Shown here: piece by piece, positions 1 to 9,180 of the stretch | Numbering within the stretch: position 1 is the first letter of the stretch | Layout: the number at the start of each line of letters is the position of its first letter | Assembly: GCF_002005405.1 (NCBI RefSeq) | Contig: NZ_CP019728.1 | Span: forward strand, 558,001 to 622,000 | DNA: 64,000 nt | Direction of reading: 5' to 3' | Source of the DNA: Jeotgalibaca dankookensis | GTDB lineage: Bacteria > Bacillota > Bacilli > Lactobacillales > Aerococcaceae | Program-made: the position numbers and the translations under genes | The notes under the pieces: generated by a model | What the model was told of the DNA's origin: nothing | Databases searched by the model: none | Seen by the model: the letters and a program-made list of their open reading frames with translations, nothing else

Positions 1-1
1 A

Positions 2-2047
2 ATAGGTGGTCGATACAAAGTATTAGGACTAATTGGACGAGGCGGAATGGCTAATGTTTATTTAGCTAGAGATTTGATTTTAGATCGTGATGTAGCTGTA
101 AAAATTTTACGTTTTGACTTCCAAAGCAACAAAGAAGCTTTAAGGCGCTTCAAGCGCGAGGCTCTTTCGACGACGCAACTAATACACCCAAATATTGTAT
201 CCGTTTATGACGTTGATGAAGATGATGGGCTTCAATATATTGTTATGGAATACATCCAAGGTAGAGACTTAAAAAAATTTATCCAAGAAAAGGGTCAATT
301 ATCACTTGAAGATGTGATTCATATTATGAGTCAAATCCTATCTGCGATGGCTTTGGCTCATCAAAATCGGATTATTCATAGAGATATTAAACCCCAAAAC
401 TTGCTGATTGATAGCGATAATGTTATCAAAGTCACAGATTTTGGAATTGCTATTGCGCTTTCTGAAACATCGCTAACGCAGACAAACTCTTTGTTGGGCT
501 CGGTTCACTATATGTCACCAGAGCAAGCGCGTGGAAGTATCCCAACTATTAAATCTGACATCTACGCCTTAGGAATTGTTTTATATGAATTAGTAACCGG
601 TAAAGTACCCTTTGACGGCGAATCAGCGGTTTCAATTGCTTTGAAACATTTTCAAGAACCTATTCCCTCTGTCAGAGCAGAACGGCCTGAGATCCCACAA
701 GCATTAGAGAATGTTATCTTGAAGGCAACGGCTAAAGAGCCACACGATCGCTATAATTCTTGCGAAGAAATGTCTCAAGATTTGCAGACTAGTCTTGACG
801 ATAGTCGTTTGCAGGAAGCAGCTTTCACACCAGAAGTGATGCTTGATGAAACAAAAGTAATCACACCGGTTAAATTAGAAGGAAACGACCTACCAAAAAC
901 GGAAAATACAGATCAAGTGACAGACGTAAGGAAATCACAAAAAAAACCACGTAAGAAAAGAATCGTATGGGGGATTTTATTAATTTTATTGCTAATTGTT
1001 ACGGGTGGTAGTTTAGCAGCAATGATTACTAATAATAACCCAGATTTAATCGCAGTTCCAAATGTATTAGGGGTCAAAGAAGAAAAAGCACGTGAGATGT
1101 TATTAGAAGCAAACTTTACAATAGGTGAAGTATATACGCAATATAACGAAAATGCCGAAGAGGGCAGCGTGTTTAAAGTTGATCCCGAAGTAAACACACA
1201 ATTAGCACCTAAAACAGCAATCAATTTATATATAAGCCAAGGTGTAGAACCATTTTTAATAGAAGACTATTCTGGACAACCCTATTCTGATGTCCGTAAA
1301 GAGCTGGTAAAAAAAGGTATACAGGTAGAACGCGAAGATGTCTATGATTCTCTTGATGAAGGATTAATAGTTGGTCAAAGTCTAGAATCAGATACAGAAG
1401 TAATCCCTAATGAGACAACGATTACCTTACGAGTTAGCCTGGGACCAGAGACATTTACTATGGAAAATTTAAGTGGTTACACACGTGAAGACGTTGAGCG
1501 TTATGCGGAAAACTATGGTCTAAAGCTCACCATCAAAACTGAAAAGTCCGAAGAAGTTGCTGAAGGGTTAGTGCTTTCTCAATCTATTGCTGCAGAAAGC
1601 AGCTTTTACAGTGGGGATTCTTTGGAAGTTATTATTTCCGAAGGAATGCCGCAAACTTCAACAGAAACAGAAAAACCAAAACCTGAAAAACCAGAATCCC
1701 AAGCGACAGAATCTAGCTCAGAATCCAAAACAGAAGAACCAGAGATTATAACTTTCACAAAAAAAATAACGATTCCTTACCTTCCGCCTGAAGAAAATTC
1801 AAGTGAAACGGACTCAGAATCAGATAGTCCAGACGTTGATAATGAAGAAGAACTCAAAGCATCCAACCATATTATTATCTATATGTTGGATAGTGACCAT
1901 CAGTTAACGGAAGTTTTTCGAGAGTTTGACATAACCGAGGATAAAGAAGTGAATTTAAATTTCCGTATTTACTCTGATCAACCTGGTGCTTTTATTGTTG
2001 AACGGGATGGTATAAATATAATGGAAGAAACCAATCTAATTGATTAA
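2..2047 (+). CDS. prkC: Ser/Thr protein kinase with PASTA domains (PrkC/StkP), 5' end missing
   Basis: Membrane-bound eukaryotic-type Ser/Thr kinase that senses muropeptides or lipid II and phosphorylates cell-wall, division and translation proteins. The frame is open to the window edge, so the start lies upstream; the first visible codons already encode the glycine-rich loop (GRGGMANVY). The catalytic loop HRDIKPQN, DFGIA and the activation segment ending SPEQA follow, so the kinase should be active. A basic juxtamembrane stretch precedes one membrane helix (nt ~960-1030). Three PASTA repeats follow (starting near nt 1050, 1245 and 1455), then an acidic Ser/Glu/Thr-rich linker and a C-terminal extracellular domain. 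The usual phosphatase partner prpC would lie just upstream. rsgA follows after a terminator. Confidence 0.96.
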   Translation: MGGRYKVLGLIGRGGMANVYLARDLILDRDVAVKILRFDFQSNKEALRRFKREALSTTQLIHPNIVSVYDVDEDDGLQYIVMEYIQGRDLKKFIQEKGQLSLEDVIHIMSQILSAMALAHQNRIIHRDIKPQNLLIDSDNVIKVTDFGIAIALSETSLTQTNSLLGSVHYMSPEQARGSIPTIKSDIYALGIVLYELVTGKVPFDGESAVSIALKHFQEPIPSVRAERPEIPQALENVILKATAKEPHDRYNSCEEMSQDLQTSLDDSRLQEAAFTPEVMLDETKVITPVKLEGNDLPKTENTDQVTDVRKSQKKPRKKRIVWGILLILLLIVTGGSLAAMITNNNPDLIAVPNVLGVKEEKAREMLLEANFTIGEVYTQYNENAEEGSVFKVDPEVNTQLAPKTAINLYISQGVEPFLIEDYSGQPYSDVRKELVKKGIQVEREDVYDSLDEGLIVGQSLESDTEVIPNETTITLRVSLGPETFTMENLSGYTREDVERYAENYGLKLTIKTEKSEEVAEGLVLSQSIAAESSFYSGDSLEVIISEGMPQTSTETEKPKPEKPESQATESSSESKTEEPEIITFTKKITIPYLPPEENSSETDSESDSPDVDNEEELKASNHIIIYMLDSDHQLTEVFREFDITEDKEVNLNFRIYSDQPGAFIVERDGINIMEETNLID

Positions 2048-2056
2048 AAACAATCG

Positions 2057-2099
2057 AAAAACAGGCGGTATGATGAAACGATCATGACTCCTGTTTTTT
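2057..2099 (+). terminator. Intrinsic terminator after prkC
   Basis: Outer arms AAAAACAGG and CCTGTTTTT enclose a second small hairpin (ATGAT/ATCAT); the right arm runs into T residues. It separates prkC from rsgA, although in many Firmicutes the two are cotranscribed. Confidence 0.7.
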
Positions 2100-2113
2100 A
2101 GTTTCGACTTTTT

Positions 2114-2122
2114 TGGTATAAT
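2114..2122 (+). promoter_or_regulatory. rsgA promoter, extended -10
   Basis: TGGTATAAT gives an extended -10 (TATAAT at 2117-2122) about 33 nt before the rsgA start; no good -35 box, because that position falls in the preceding terminator tail. Confidence 0.6.
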
Positions 2123-2154
2123 AGCTATGAATGAAAGATAAAAGGAGATGAATT

Positions 2155-3051
2155 ATGCCAAAAGGACAAATTAGAAAAGCGTTGAGTGGGTTTTATTACG
2201 TCTATTCTGAAGGCGAAACCTACCAAACTCGCGGGCGTGGAAATTTCAGGGTACGTGATATCACACCGCTTGTGGGAGACATTGTTGAATTTGAAAGTGG
2301 CAGTCTAACAGATGGAATGCTCCACTCTATCTACCCAAGAAAGAACGAATTGGTTCGACCGCCTATTGCCAACATCGATATAGGCGTGATTGTGATGTCA
2401 GCAATCGAACCAGATTTTTCAACCTATCTTTTGGATCGCTTCTTAGTCTATTTAGAGGGACAAGAAATCGAAGCGATTATTTATATTACAAAAACAGATT
2501 TATTAGATGAATCTCAAAAGCTTGAAGTTGAGAACTATAAAAAGGCTTACCAAGAGTTAGGGTATACTGTAATTATGTCTGATTTTCCTAGCGAAGAGTC
2601 TTTAACGCGCTTATTAACGGTTGTAAAAGATAAAATTGTTGTTTTTATGGGGCAATCGGGTGTGGGAAAGTCAACACTCCTTAACCAGATTTTACCAGAA
2701 TTAAAAATTAAAACAGGTGAAATTTCAACTGCGTTAGGAAGAGGGCGCCATACTACCCGACACGTGGAATTGATTCCAGTTGCTGGTGCACTTATTGCAG
2801 ATACACCCGGGTTTAGCAATGTTGAATTAGTAGAAATTGAAGAGCAAAATTTACCTGATTTATTTCGTGAGTTTTTAGCTAATCGTGATGAGTGTCGTTT
2901 TTCAGGTTGTCTTCATCTTAATGAACCTGGTTGTAGAATTAAAGAACTTGTTGCTGAAGGAGAAATTATGTCTTACCGGTATGAACATTACTTACAATTT
3001 TTAAATGAAATTCAAACGCGGAAACCGATGTATAATAAAAATAAAAAGTAA
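2155..3051 (+). CDS. rsgA: Ribosome small-subunit GTPase RsgA (CpgA)
   Basis: Circularly permuted GTPase that binds the 30S subunit in late maturation and dissociates when GTP is hydrolysed. The 298-residue protein has the N-terminal OB-fold, then the permuted G-motifs: TKTD (G4, about residue 112) comes before the P-loop GQSGVGKS (about 165) and DTPGF (G3, about 220). A C-terminal zinc knuckle is formed by Cys-x4-Cys-x-His-x6-Cys (from about residue 246). Length is normal for the family. ATG is preceded by AAAGGAGATG. It is followed 16 nt later by rpe, as in Bacillus, so rsgA-rpe-thiN probably form one transcript. Confidence 0.97.
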   Translation: MPKGQIRKALSGFYYVYSEGETYQTRGRGNFRVRDITPLVGDIVEFESGSLTDGMLHSIYPRKNELVRPPIANIDIGVIVMSAIEPDFSTYLLDRFLVYLEGQEIEAIIYITKTDLLDESQKLEVENYKKAYQELGYTVIMSDFPSEESLTRLLTVVKDKIVVFMGQSGVGKSTLLNQILPELKIKTGEISTALGRGRHTTRHVELIPVAGALIADTPGFSNVELVEIEEQNLPDLFREFLANRDECRFSGCLHLNEPGCRIKELVAEGEIMSYRYEHYLQFLNEIQTRKPMYNKNKK

Positions 3052-3067
3052 AGGTTGTTGGAAAGAA

Positions 3068-3721
3068 ATGAAAATAGCGCCATCAATTTTAAGTGCAGAC
3101 TTTGCTAATTTAGAAAAAGAAGTAAAAAGAATAGAAAAAGCTGGGGCAGACTACGTTCATATAGATGCTATGGATGGGGTTTTTGTTAATAATTTGACCC
3201 TCGGACCTAATATTGTTCAAGCTATTCGTCCTCACACCAAGTTACCTCTGGATTGCCATTTAATGATCCAAAATCCTGAGAATTTGATACCTGCCTTTGC
3301 AAAAGCTGGTGCGGATATTATTTCTATTCATGTAGAAGCAACAAACCATATTCACGGTGCCATCCAATTAATAAAAAATGAAAAGATTGCTGCTGGTGTT
3401 GTTATTAATCCTGGAACACCGCTTGCAATGATTAAACCTATCTTAGGAGATGTTGATATGGTTTTAGTCATGACGGTTAATCCCGGTTTTGGCGGGCAAA
3501 CATTTATTGAAAGTACTCTGTCAAAAATAAAAGAATTAAAAGAATTACGTGAAACGAATAATTATACTTATAAAATAGAAGTTGACGGTGGAATTTCAGA
3601 TCAAACTATTAGTCGCGCGCTCGAAGCTGGAGCAGACATTTTTGTTGCAGGATCATACATTTTTGGCGCTACCGATATGGATCAAGCTTTTAAAGCTTTG
3701 CGTGATGCTGAACATGTATAA
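3068..3721 (+). CDS. rpe: Ribulose-phosphate 3-epimerase
   Basis: Interconverts ribulose-5-phosphate and xylulose-5-phosphate in the pentose phosphate pathway. The 217-residue TIM barrel starts MKIAPSILSADFANLE. Visible family motifs are HIDAMDGVFVNN, CHLMI, the VNPGFGGQ phosphate-binding loop and EVDGGI near the C terminus, including the metal-binding His and Asp residues. The open frame extends 21 codons upstream into rsgA, but the family N terminus and a weak GGAAAG site fix the start at 3068. It overlaps thiN by 8 nt, indicating translational coupling. zwf and gnd, whose product feeds this enzyme, are elsewhere in the window. Confidence 0.97.
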   Translation: MKIAPSILSADFANLEKEVKRIEKAGADYVHIDAMDGVFVNNLTLGPNIVQAIRPHTKLPLDCHLMIQNPENLIPAFAKAGADIISIHVEATNHIHGAIQLIKNEKIAAGVVINPGTPLAMIKPILGDVDMVLVMTVNPGFGGQTFIESTLSKIKELKELRETNNYTYKIEVDGGISDQTISRALEAGADIFVAGSYIFGATDMDQAFKALRDAEHV

Positions 3722-4364
3722 AAAAGCTTTTCTTGTAGCTGGTGGAGATAAAGATAATCTTGAGGCGTTTTTTTTAAATATTCATGATGATGAGTTAGTT
3801 GTCGGTGTTGATGAAGGAGCATTTTATCTGCTAAACAAAGGAATCCATGTCGACATAGCAGTGGGGGACTTTGACTCAATCAGTAAGGAACAACTCTCTA
3901 TTTTAAAGAAACATATCGGGAAAGTTGTTCTATTACCGAGTGAAAAGGATTTAACGGATACAGAAGCGGCACTTGAGTATGTATTTCATCATTACGAACT
4001 TGATGAAGTCAAACTCTTTGGCGTCTTTGGGGGCAGAGTGGATCATATGATTAGTAATTTATGGATTGCCTTTCTTCCTCAATTTGCTAAAAATATTGAA
4101 AAAATCAGTTTTTTTGACAAAAAAAATAAACTATCGTTTTATAAACCGGGTGCTTATGAACTGGAAAAAGAAGAAAACAAAAAATATCTTTCCTTTATTT
4201 CTATGACGGCGCTTGTTAACCTCAACTTAAAACAAGTTAAATATCCGTTAGAAAATAGCAACTATGAACACCCAGTGGCTCTCATCAGCAATGAGTTTAA
4301 ATCGCAAACTATGCAGTTTACTTTCGATGAAGGACTACTGGCGGTTATACAAAGTAGCGATTAA
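3714..4364 (+). CDS. thiN: Thiamine pyrophosphokinase
   Basis: Converts thiamine to thiamine diphosphate with ATP, the final salvage step. The protein begins MYKKAFLVAGGD, carries the conserved DEGAFYLL and VGDFDSIS motifs and the PSEKDLTDTEAAL segment typical of bacterial TPK, then GVFGGRVDHMISN. The 216-residue length fits the family. The start overlaps the end of rpe by 8 nt; an in-frame ATG nine bases upstream (3705) is possible. In Bacillus spoVM lies between thiN and rpmB; it is absent here, as expected for a non-sporeformer. Confidence 0.94.
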   Translation: MYKKAFLVAGGDKDNLEAFFLNIHDDELVVGVDEGAFYLLNKGIHVDIAVGDFDSISKEQLSILKKHIGKVVLLPSEKDLTDTEAALEYVFHHYELDEVKLFGVFGGRVDHMISNLWIAFLPQFAKNIEKISFFDKKNKLSFYKPGAYELEKEENKKYLSFISMTALVNLNLKQVKYPLENSNYEHPVALISNEFKSQTMQFTFDEGLLAVIQSSD

Positions 4365-4367
4365 AAA

Positions 4368-4399
4368 AAGAGGCTGGAACAAAATGTTCCAACCTCTTC
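4368..4399. terminator. Bidirectional terminator between thiN and rpmB
   Basis: AAGAGGCTGGAAC and GTTCCAACCTCTT form a near-perfect stem with a short AAAAT loop; A-run on the left and T-rich right side serve both convergent genes. The core resembles two other terminators in this window (60781 and 61299). Confidence 0.85.
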
Positions 4400-4406
4400 T
4401 CTATTA

Positions 4407-4595
4407 TTAAACGCGTTCTACTAGACCAGATTTCAAAGCGCGAGCTGAAACCCAAACTCTTTTTGGAGCACCATCAACCATAATGCGGACTTTTTGCAAG
4501 TTTGGTTTGAAGGTACGTTTTGAGTGATTCAATGCGTGAGAACGCGTGTTACCAGTTCTAGTTTTACGACCTGTAACATAACATACTTTAGACAT
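4407..4595 (-). CDS. rpmB: 50S ribosomal protein L28
   Basis: 62-residue basic protein starting [16 protein letters not shown], the hallmark of bacterial L28, with the conserved [17 protein letters not shown] segment. It is the zinc-lacking form: CxxC pairs of the zinc-binding paralogue are not present. Strong AAAGGAGGT site before ATG. It is monocistronic and opposite in strand to its neighbours, as in Bacillus. Confidence 0.97.
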   Translation of the reverse strand: MSKVCYVTGRKTRTGNTRSHALNHSKRTFKPNLQKVRIMVDGAPKRVWVSARALKSGLVERV

Positions 4596-4671
4596 AATTT
4601 TACCTCCTTTGATTGATTCGGAAAAAACTAACTTTAAAGTTTAACTTAAACCAAATTTCATACACTTGAAT

Positions 4672-4699
4672 ATTCTATCATAACTCAAAAAAAAAGCAA
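4672..4699 (-). promoter_or_regulatory. rpmB promoter
   Basis: On the minus strand, -35 TTGCTT (4694-4699), 16-nt spacer and extended -10 TGATAGAAT (TAGAAT at 4672-4677). Gives a leader of roughly 70 nt before rpmB. Confidence 0.65.
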
Positions 4700-4714
4700 C
4701 TAATTTAAAAGTAC

Positions 4715-4760
4715 TCTAGGTAACAGTTTGTATTGAAATTTTTTTTATTTCTAGGTAACA
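4715..4760 (+). repeat. 11-bp direct repeat upstream of the Asp23-like gene
   Basis: TCTAGGTAACA occurs at 4715-4725 and again at 4750-4760, 35 bp start to start, in the 327-bp gap between divergent rpmB and the Asp23-like gene. The remaining gap contains the two promoters and A/T-rich sequence; no RNA gene or further ORF is seen. Confidence 0.6.
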
Positions 4761-4823
4761 TAAGGAAAGCTTGTCAAATAGAACCTTTATTTGGCATCTT
4801 ATCACGACTTCCACTACAAACTT

Positions 4824-4832
4824 TGTTATAAT
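4824..4832 (+). promoter_or_regulatory. Promoter of the Asp23-like gene, extended -10
   Basis: TGTTATAAT (TATAAT at 4827-4832) about 90 nt before the start codon. No clear -35 at the expected place. Confidence 0.6.
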
Positions 4833-4922
4833 ATACTTAAGAAAAGCTAATTTTAAGCAGAATATATGCTATGATTGTTGTTAATAGTATTTTTCTGTTC
4901 AAACTCAAGGAGGCTATTTAAC

Positions 4923-5285
4923 ATGGCAGTAACAATGCAGACAAATTTAGGCGAAATTATCCTAAACAACGAAGTAATTGCAACAGTAGTCGGCGGAGCA
5001 GCAACGGATAATTATGGTGTTGTTGGGATGGCAAGTAGAAGCCAAATTCGTGATAATATTAATGAAATATTGAAAAAAGAAAATTATTCAAGAGGTGTCA
5101 TTGTACGACAAGAAAATAATATCGTTTCTGTAGATGTGTATATTATTGTTCTGTATGGGACCAAAATTTCCGAAATCTGTCGAAATGTCCAAATCCAAGT
5201 GAAATATAATCTAGAAACAATGTTGGGATTTTCCGCAGAGAAAGTAAATGTCTACGTACAAGGCGTTCGTGTTATAAATGACTAA
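4923..5285 (+). CDS. Asp23/Gls24 family envelope stress protein (YloU-like)
   Basis: 120-residue member of the Asp23 (DUF322) family, small alkaline-shock/envelope-stress proteins often placed next to fakA. It shows the family pattern: TNLGEIILNNEVIATVVGGAA at the start, a GVVGMAS segment, an alternating hydrophobic core (VSVDVYIIVLYG) and a VNVYVQGVRV end. The open frame runs 16 codons further upstream, but AAGGAGG lies just before ATG 4923. Forms a probable operon with fakA 41 nt downstream, as yloU-yloV in Bacillus. Precise molecular role is not known. Confidence 0.92.
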   Translation: MAVTMQTNLGEIILNNEVIATVVGGAATDNYGVVGMASRSQIRDNINEILKKENYSRGVIVRQENNIVSVDVYIIVLYGTKISEICRNVQIQVKYNLETMLGFSAEKVNVYVQGVRVIND

Positions 5286-5326
5286 CGAGAGATCACCATT
5301 TCATATGGTGAAGGGGGATATGCAAG

Positions 5327-7000
5327 GTGAATAAAAGAGAACTAACTGCAAGTGATTTTAAAGCGATGGTAGGAGTTGCGAATGAGCGTCTGCATGAAAA
5401 TGCCGAATACGTAAACTCATTAAACGTTTTTCCTGTCCCAGATGGTGATACAGGAACAAATATGAATTTATCATTTACGTCCGGTGCGGAGCGCGTCTCT
5501 TTATCAGATGCCAGTCGGGTTGATGTACTGGGTAAAGATTTAGCGAAAGGTCTTTTAATGGGGGCCCGTGGTAACTCAGGTGTCATTTTGTCACAACTGT
5601 TCCGTGGGTTTTCAAAAGCCATGGAAGGCAAGGAAACCTTGGATGCAAGTCAATTTGCCTCAGCTTTTTCTCAAGGCGTAGAAACCGCCTATAAAGCAGT
5701 TATGAAACCGGTAGAAGGAACGATTCTCACCGTTGCGCGAGAATCAGCTGAAGCAGCGGTAGAAAAAGCTAAAAGTACTGACAATATTATTGAAATCATG
5801 GAGACAGTCGTTGAATCCGGTAACGTTAGTCTCGCTAATACACCAAATCTTCTAGCAGTTTTAAAAGAAGTCGGCGTTGTAGATAGTGGGGGCCAAGGGC
5901 TCTTATATATTTATCAAGGATTTTTAGAGTCATTGACTGGAGAGAAAGTTTCGGCGCAAGCGAATATTCTTCCAACGATTGACGTCACTGAGCTAGCACA
6001 TCACGAAAACTTTGACCATATTGGCCATTCTGTTTCAGCTGAAGATATCAAATACGGATACTGTACAGAAATAATGGTACATTTAGGCGAAGGTGAAACA
6101 GTTACAGATACGTTTAACTACGATACTTTCCGGAATCATCTAAATGAGTTAGGTGATTCTCTGCTTGTTGTTGCCGATGATGAGATTGTCAAAGTACATG
6201 TGCATACGGAGTATCCGGGTGAAGTCATGAATTATGGTCAAAAATTCGGCTCTCTTATAAAGATGAAAGTTGATAATATGCGCTTACAACATGAAGACGT
6301 TCTTGAAAAAGGCAAAGCTACTAGTAAAGAAAGCAAAGCTTCTAAACCCTATGCCGTGATTGCGGTAGCCGCGGGTGAAGGAATTTTCAAACTATTCAAC
6401 AGCCTTGGTGTTTCGAACCTTATCAAAGGTGGACAAACAATGAATCCAAGTACTGAGGATATTTTAAAAGCGATTGATGAAGCTAATGCTGAAAAAACAA
6501 TTATTTTGCCCAACAATAAGAATATTTTTATGGCTGCGGACCAAGCGGCTCTTGTATCAGACAAAAATGTAGTAGTTATCCCATCAAAAACGATTTCACA
6601 AGGGTTAACCGCCATGCTGGCTTTTAATGACCAAGTAGATTTAGAAACAAATAAAGCCAATATGACTGATGAACTGGACAGTGTCAAGAGTGGCCAAATT
6701 ACTAATGCCATTCGAGATACTGAAATTGATGGCGTATCTATTAAAAAAGACGACTATATGGGGATTGTTGATGGAAAAATTGTTATATCTATCGCAGATC
6801 GAGAAGAAGTCGTTTTAGAGACATTACGAAAAATGATTGACGAAGAGAGCGAAATTGTTACTTTGATTTACGGTGAAAGTATCACTGCTGAAGAATGTCA
6901 GGGGATAGCTGATAGAATCTCTGAAGAATACGAAGAGCTAGACGTTGAAATTCAAGAAGGATTACAACCAGTTTACTGCTATTTGATTTCAGTTGAATAA
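5327..7000 (+). CDS. fakA: Fatty acid kinase subunit FakA (DhaL/DegV-like, YloV)
   Basis: ATP-binding subunit of fatty acid kinase; with a FakB (DegV) carrier it phosphorylates exogenous fatty acids to acyl-phosphate. That product can be used by PlsX/PlsY, and plsX is two genes downstream. The 557-residue protein has an N-terminal DhaL-type kinase domain with the nucleotide/metal motif NVFPVPDGDTGTNM (about residues 29-42), GARGNSGVILSQ and GTILTVAR. A central domain and a C-terminal DegV-like region follow. GTG start is set by AAGGGGG nine bases upstream. No FakB gene is in the window. Confidence 0.94.
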   Translation: MNKRELTASDFKAMVGVANERLHENAEYVNSLNVFPVPDGDTGTNMNLSFTSGAERVSLSDASRVDVLGKDLAKGLLMGARGNSGVILSQLFRGFSKAMEGKETLDASQFASAFSQGVETAYKAVMKPVEGTILTVARESAEAAVEKAKSTDNIIEIMETVVESGNVSLANTPNLLAVLKEVGVVDSGGQGLLYIYQGFLESLTGEKVSAQANILPTIDVTELAHHENFDHIGHSVSAEDIKYGYCTEIMVHLGEGETVTDTFNYDTFRNHLNELGDSLLVVADDEIVKVHVHTEYPGEVMNYGQKFGSLIKMKVDNMRLQHEDVLEKGKATSKESKASKPYAVIAVAAGEGIFKLFNSLGVSNLIKGGQTMNPSTEDILKAIDEANAEKTIILPNNKNIFMAADQAALVSDKNVVVIPSKTISQGLTAMLAFNDQVDLETNKANMTDELDSVKSGQITNAIRDTEIDGVSIKKDDYMGIVDGKIVISIADREEVVLETLRKMIDEESEIVTLIYGESITAEECQGIADRISEEYEELDVEIQEGLQPVYCYLISVE

Positions 7001-7009
7001 TCTTTCGGG

Positions 7010-7036
7010 AGCTGGAGCTTTTGCTTCAGCTTTTTC
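7010..7036 (+). terminator. Intrinsic terminator between fakA and recG
   Basis: AGCTGGAGC and GCTTCAGCT pair around a TTTT loop, followed by TTTTTC. It lies between the fakA stop and the recG ribosome site, so recG expression may depend on read-through. Confidence 0.75.
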
Positions 7037-7058
7037 TATTAAAAAAGGAGGCCAAGCT

Positions 7059-9104
7059 ATGGCAACTATGACGATTTATGATCCTGTGGAAGTAATTAGT
7101 GGTATTGGCCCGAAGCGGTTAGATTCTTTGCATGCATTAGGTATTTACACAATTTACGATTTACTGACGCACTTTCCATTCCGTTACGAAGATATTCAAG
7201 TACGTAGTTTGGATGAAATTGAGGATCAAGAGAAAGTGACACTAAAAGGGCATGTCGTTACACAAGCTGTTGTTCAATATTACGGGCACCGTAAAAGCCG
7301 CCTGTCCTTCAAAATGTCATTAGATAGTGCGGTTGTCAGTGTTACTTTTTTTAATCAGCCCTATTTAAAAAGCAAAATTAATCTTGAAGATGAAATAGCT
7401 GTTTTTGGTAAGTGGGACTCATTGCGACAAAATTTATCTGGCTTTAAGATTTTAGGGACAAGTGACGGTGATCAAGATTTTGAATCTGTTTACCATGTCA
7501 ATAGTGGTATCAAACAAAAGACAGTTTTAAACCTTATTAAAGAAGCCTATGATCGCTACCAGTCGCTTATACCTGAGATAGTCCCGGAGTCCTTGAGACA
7601 CCGTTACCGATTGATGACTCATAAAGAAGCAATCCGTTCGATGCACTTTCCACAAACAGAAGAAGAATTTCAAAAAGCAACCCGACAAGTCATATATCAA
7701 GAGTTTCTAGTTTATCAAATGAAGTTGCAGCTTATTCGTTTTAAACGAAAAAGTGAACGGAATGGGCAAGCGATTTACTATGATGTGCAAAAACTTAAAG
7801 ATTTTATAAAACTATTACCTTTTGAATTGACAGATGGGCAAAAAAAAGTAGTGAACGAAATATGTCGTGACTTACGTGCACCATTTGAAATGAACCGCTT
7901 GTTACAAGGAGATGTGGGAAGCGGAAAGACAGTTGTTGCTGTTATAGCACTTGTAGCAAGTATTTTAGACGGATATCAAGGTGCTTTTATGGTTCCCACA
8001 GAAATATTGGCAGAGCAACATTTTCAAACGATAGCGCAACTGTTTTCCAAAACAGATTATACCGTCTCTTTATTAACAGGAAGCACCAAAAGTAAGGAGA
8101 GGGTAGAAATCTTAAAACAACTAGCTTCTGGAGAATTGGATTTACTTATTGGTACCCACGCGCTAATTCAAGAAGATGTTGTTTTTCATAACTTAGGGCT
8201 TGTTATTACAGATGAGCAACACCGGTTTGGGGTTAAACAACGACAATTATTAAATGATAAAGGGAATAATCCGAATGTCTTATATATGACAGCAACACCT
8301 ATTCCAAGAACCTTAGCAATCACAACGATGGGGGAAATGGATGTTTCTGTATTAGACCAAATGCCAGATGGACGTATTCCTATTCGGACTATTTGGAGTA
8401 AGTCTGATCAATTAGCTAAAGCACTCACCTTTATAGAACAGGAATTACAAAAAGGAAGACAAGCTTATATCATTACCCCTTTAATTGAAAAATCAGAACT
8501 TATTGATTTGAAAAATGCGGAAGAAGTGCATCAAAAAGTAAGTGAATTTTATGGTAATAGGTGGCGAGTGGGATTACTTCATGGTCGATTAAAACCAAAC
8601 GAAAAAGACGAAATCATGCATGCCTTTAAGGATAATCAGTATCAGGTACTTGTATCAACAACCGTTATCGAAGTAGGCTTAAATGTCCCTAATGCGACAG
8701 TAATGGTTATACAAGATGCCGAACGTTTTGGTCTCGCCCAATTACATCAACTACGTGGCCGAGTGGGACGAGGCGAAGCTGAATCTTATTGTATCTTGCT
8801 TGCAGACCCAAAGACTGAAATTGGTAAAGAACGTATGAAGATTATGACAGAGTCAACAGATGGTTTTTATCTTAGTCAAAAAGACTTGGAGCTTAGAGGT
8901 TCAGGAGATTTATTTGGAGTCAAACAATCTGGGTTACCGCAATTCAAATACGCAGATGTTATCAAACATGCAGAGATTTTGGATACTGTAAACAGCGATG
9001 TCCTGTTACTATTAAATGAAGGCTCTTTTTTTGAGAAAAAAGAATACCAACCTTTACGCGAATTTTTAAAAACAGAGCAAAACTTAGCACAAAAACTTCA
9101 ATAA
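7059..9104 (+). CDS. recG: ATP-dependent DNA helicase RecG
   Basis: Superfamily 2 helicase that reverses stalled forks and branch-migrates Holliday junctions. 681 residues, normal for RecG. The N-terminal wedge/OB region is followed by GDVGSGKTVVA (Walker A), the TDEQHRFG (DEQH) motif II, TATPIPRTL (motif III), STTVIEVGLNVP and QLRGRVGRG (motif VI). The start is ATG 7059 (MATMTIYDPVEVISGIGPKRL) behind AAAAAAGGAGG; the in-frame sequence upstream encodes the preceding terminator and is not part of the protein. Conserved position between fakA and plsX. Confidence 0.97.
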   Translation: MATMTIYDPVEVISGIGPKRLDSLHALGIYTIYDLLTHFPFRYEDIQVRSLDEIEDQEKVTLKGHVVTQAVVQYYGHRKSRLSFKMSLDSAVVSVTFFNQPYLKSKINLEDEIAVFGKWDSLRQNLSGFKILGTSDGDQDFESVYHVNSGIKQKTVLNLIKEAYDRYQSLIPEIVPESLRHRYRLMTHKEAIRSMHFPQTEEEFQKATRQVIYQEFLVYQMKLQLIRFKRKSERNGQAIYYDVQKLKDFIKLLPFELTDGQKKVVNEICRDLRAPFEMNRLLQGDVGSGKTVVAVIALVASILDGYQGAFMVPTEILAEQHFQTIAQLFSKTDYTVSLLTGSTKSKERVEILKQLASGELDLLIGTHALIQEDVVFHNLGLVITDEQHRFGVKQRQLLNDKGNNPNVLYMTATPIPRTLAITTMGEMDVSVLDQMPDGRIPIRTIWSKSDQLAKALTFIEQELQKGRQAYIITPLIEKSELIDLKNAEEVHQKVSEFYGNRWRVGLLHGRLKPNEKDEIMHAFKDNQYQVLVSTTVIEVGLNVPNATVMVIQDAERFGLAQLHQLRGRVGRGEAESYCILLADPKTEIGKERMKIMTESTDGFYLSQKDLELRGSGDLFGVKQSGLPQFKYADVIKHAEILDTVNSDVLLLLNEGSFFEKKEYQPLREFLKTEQNLAQKLQ

Positions 9105-9180
9105 ATAAGCAATAACGGATGACAATCAGCAAATGCTTCTTTAAAATAGAGAATAGGTAATAATGAAAAGAGGGTAAAAA

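Noticed and set aside
913-1224. 103-codon minus-strand frame inside prkC
   Set aside because: Antisense shadow of the membrane and PASTA region; no ribosome site or recognisable domain.
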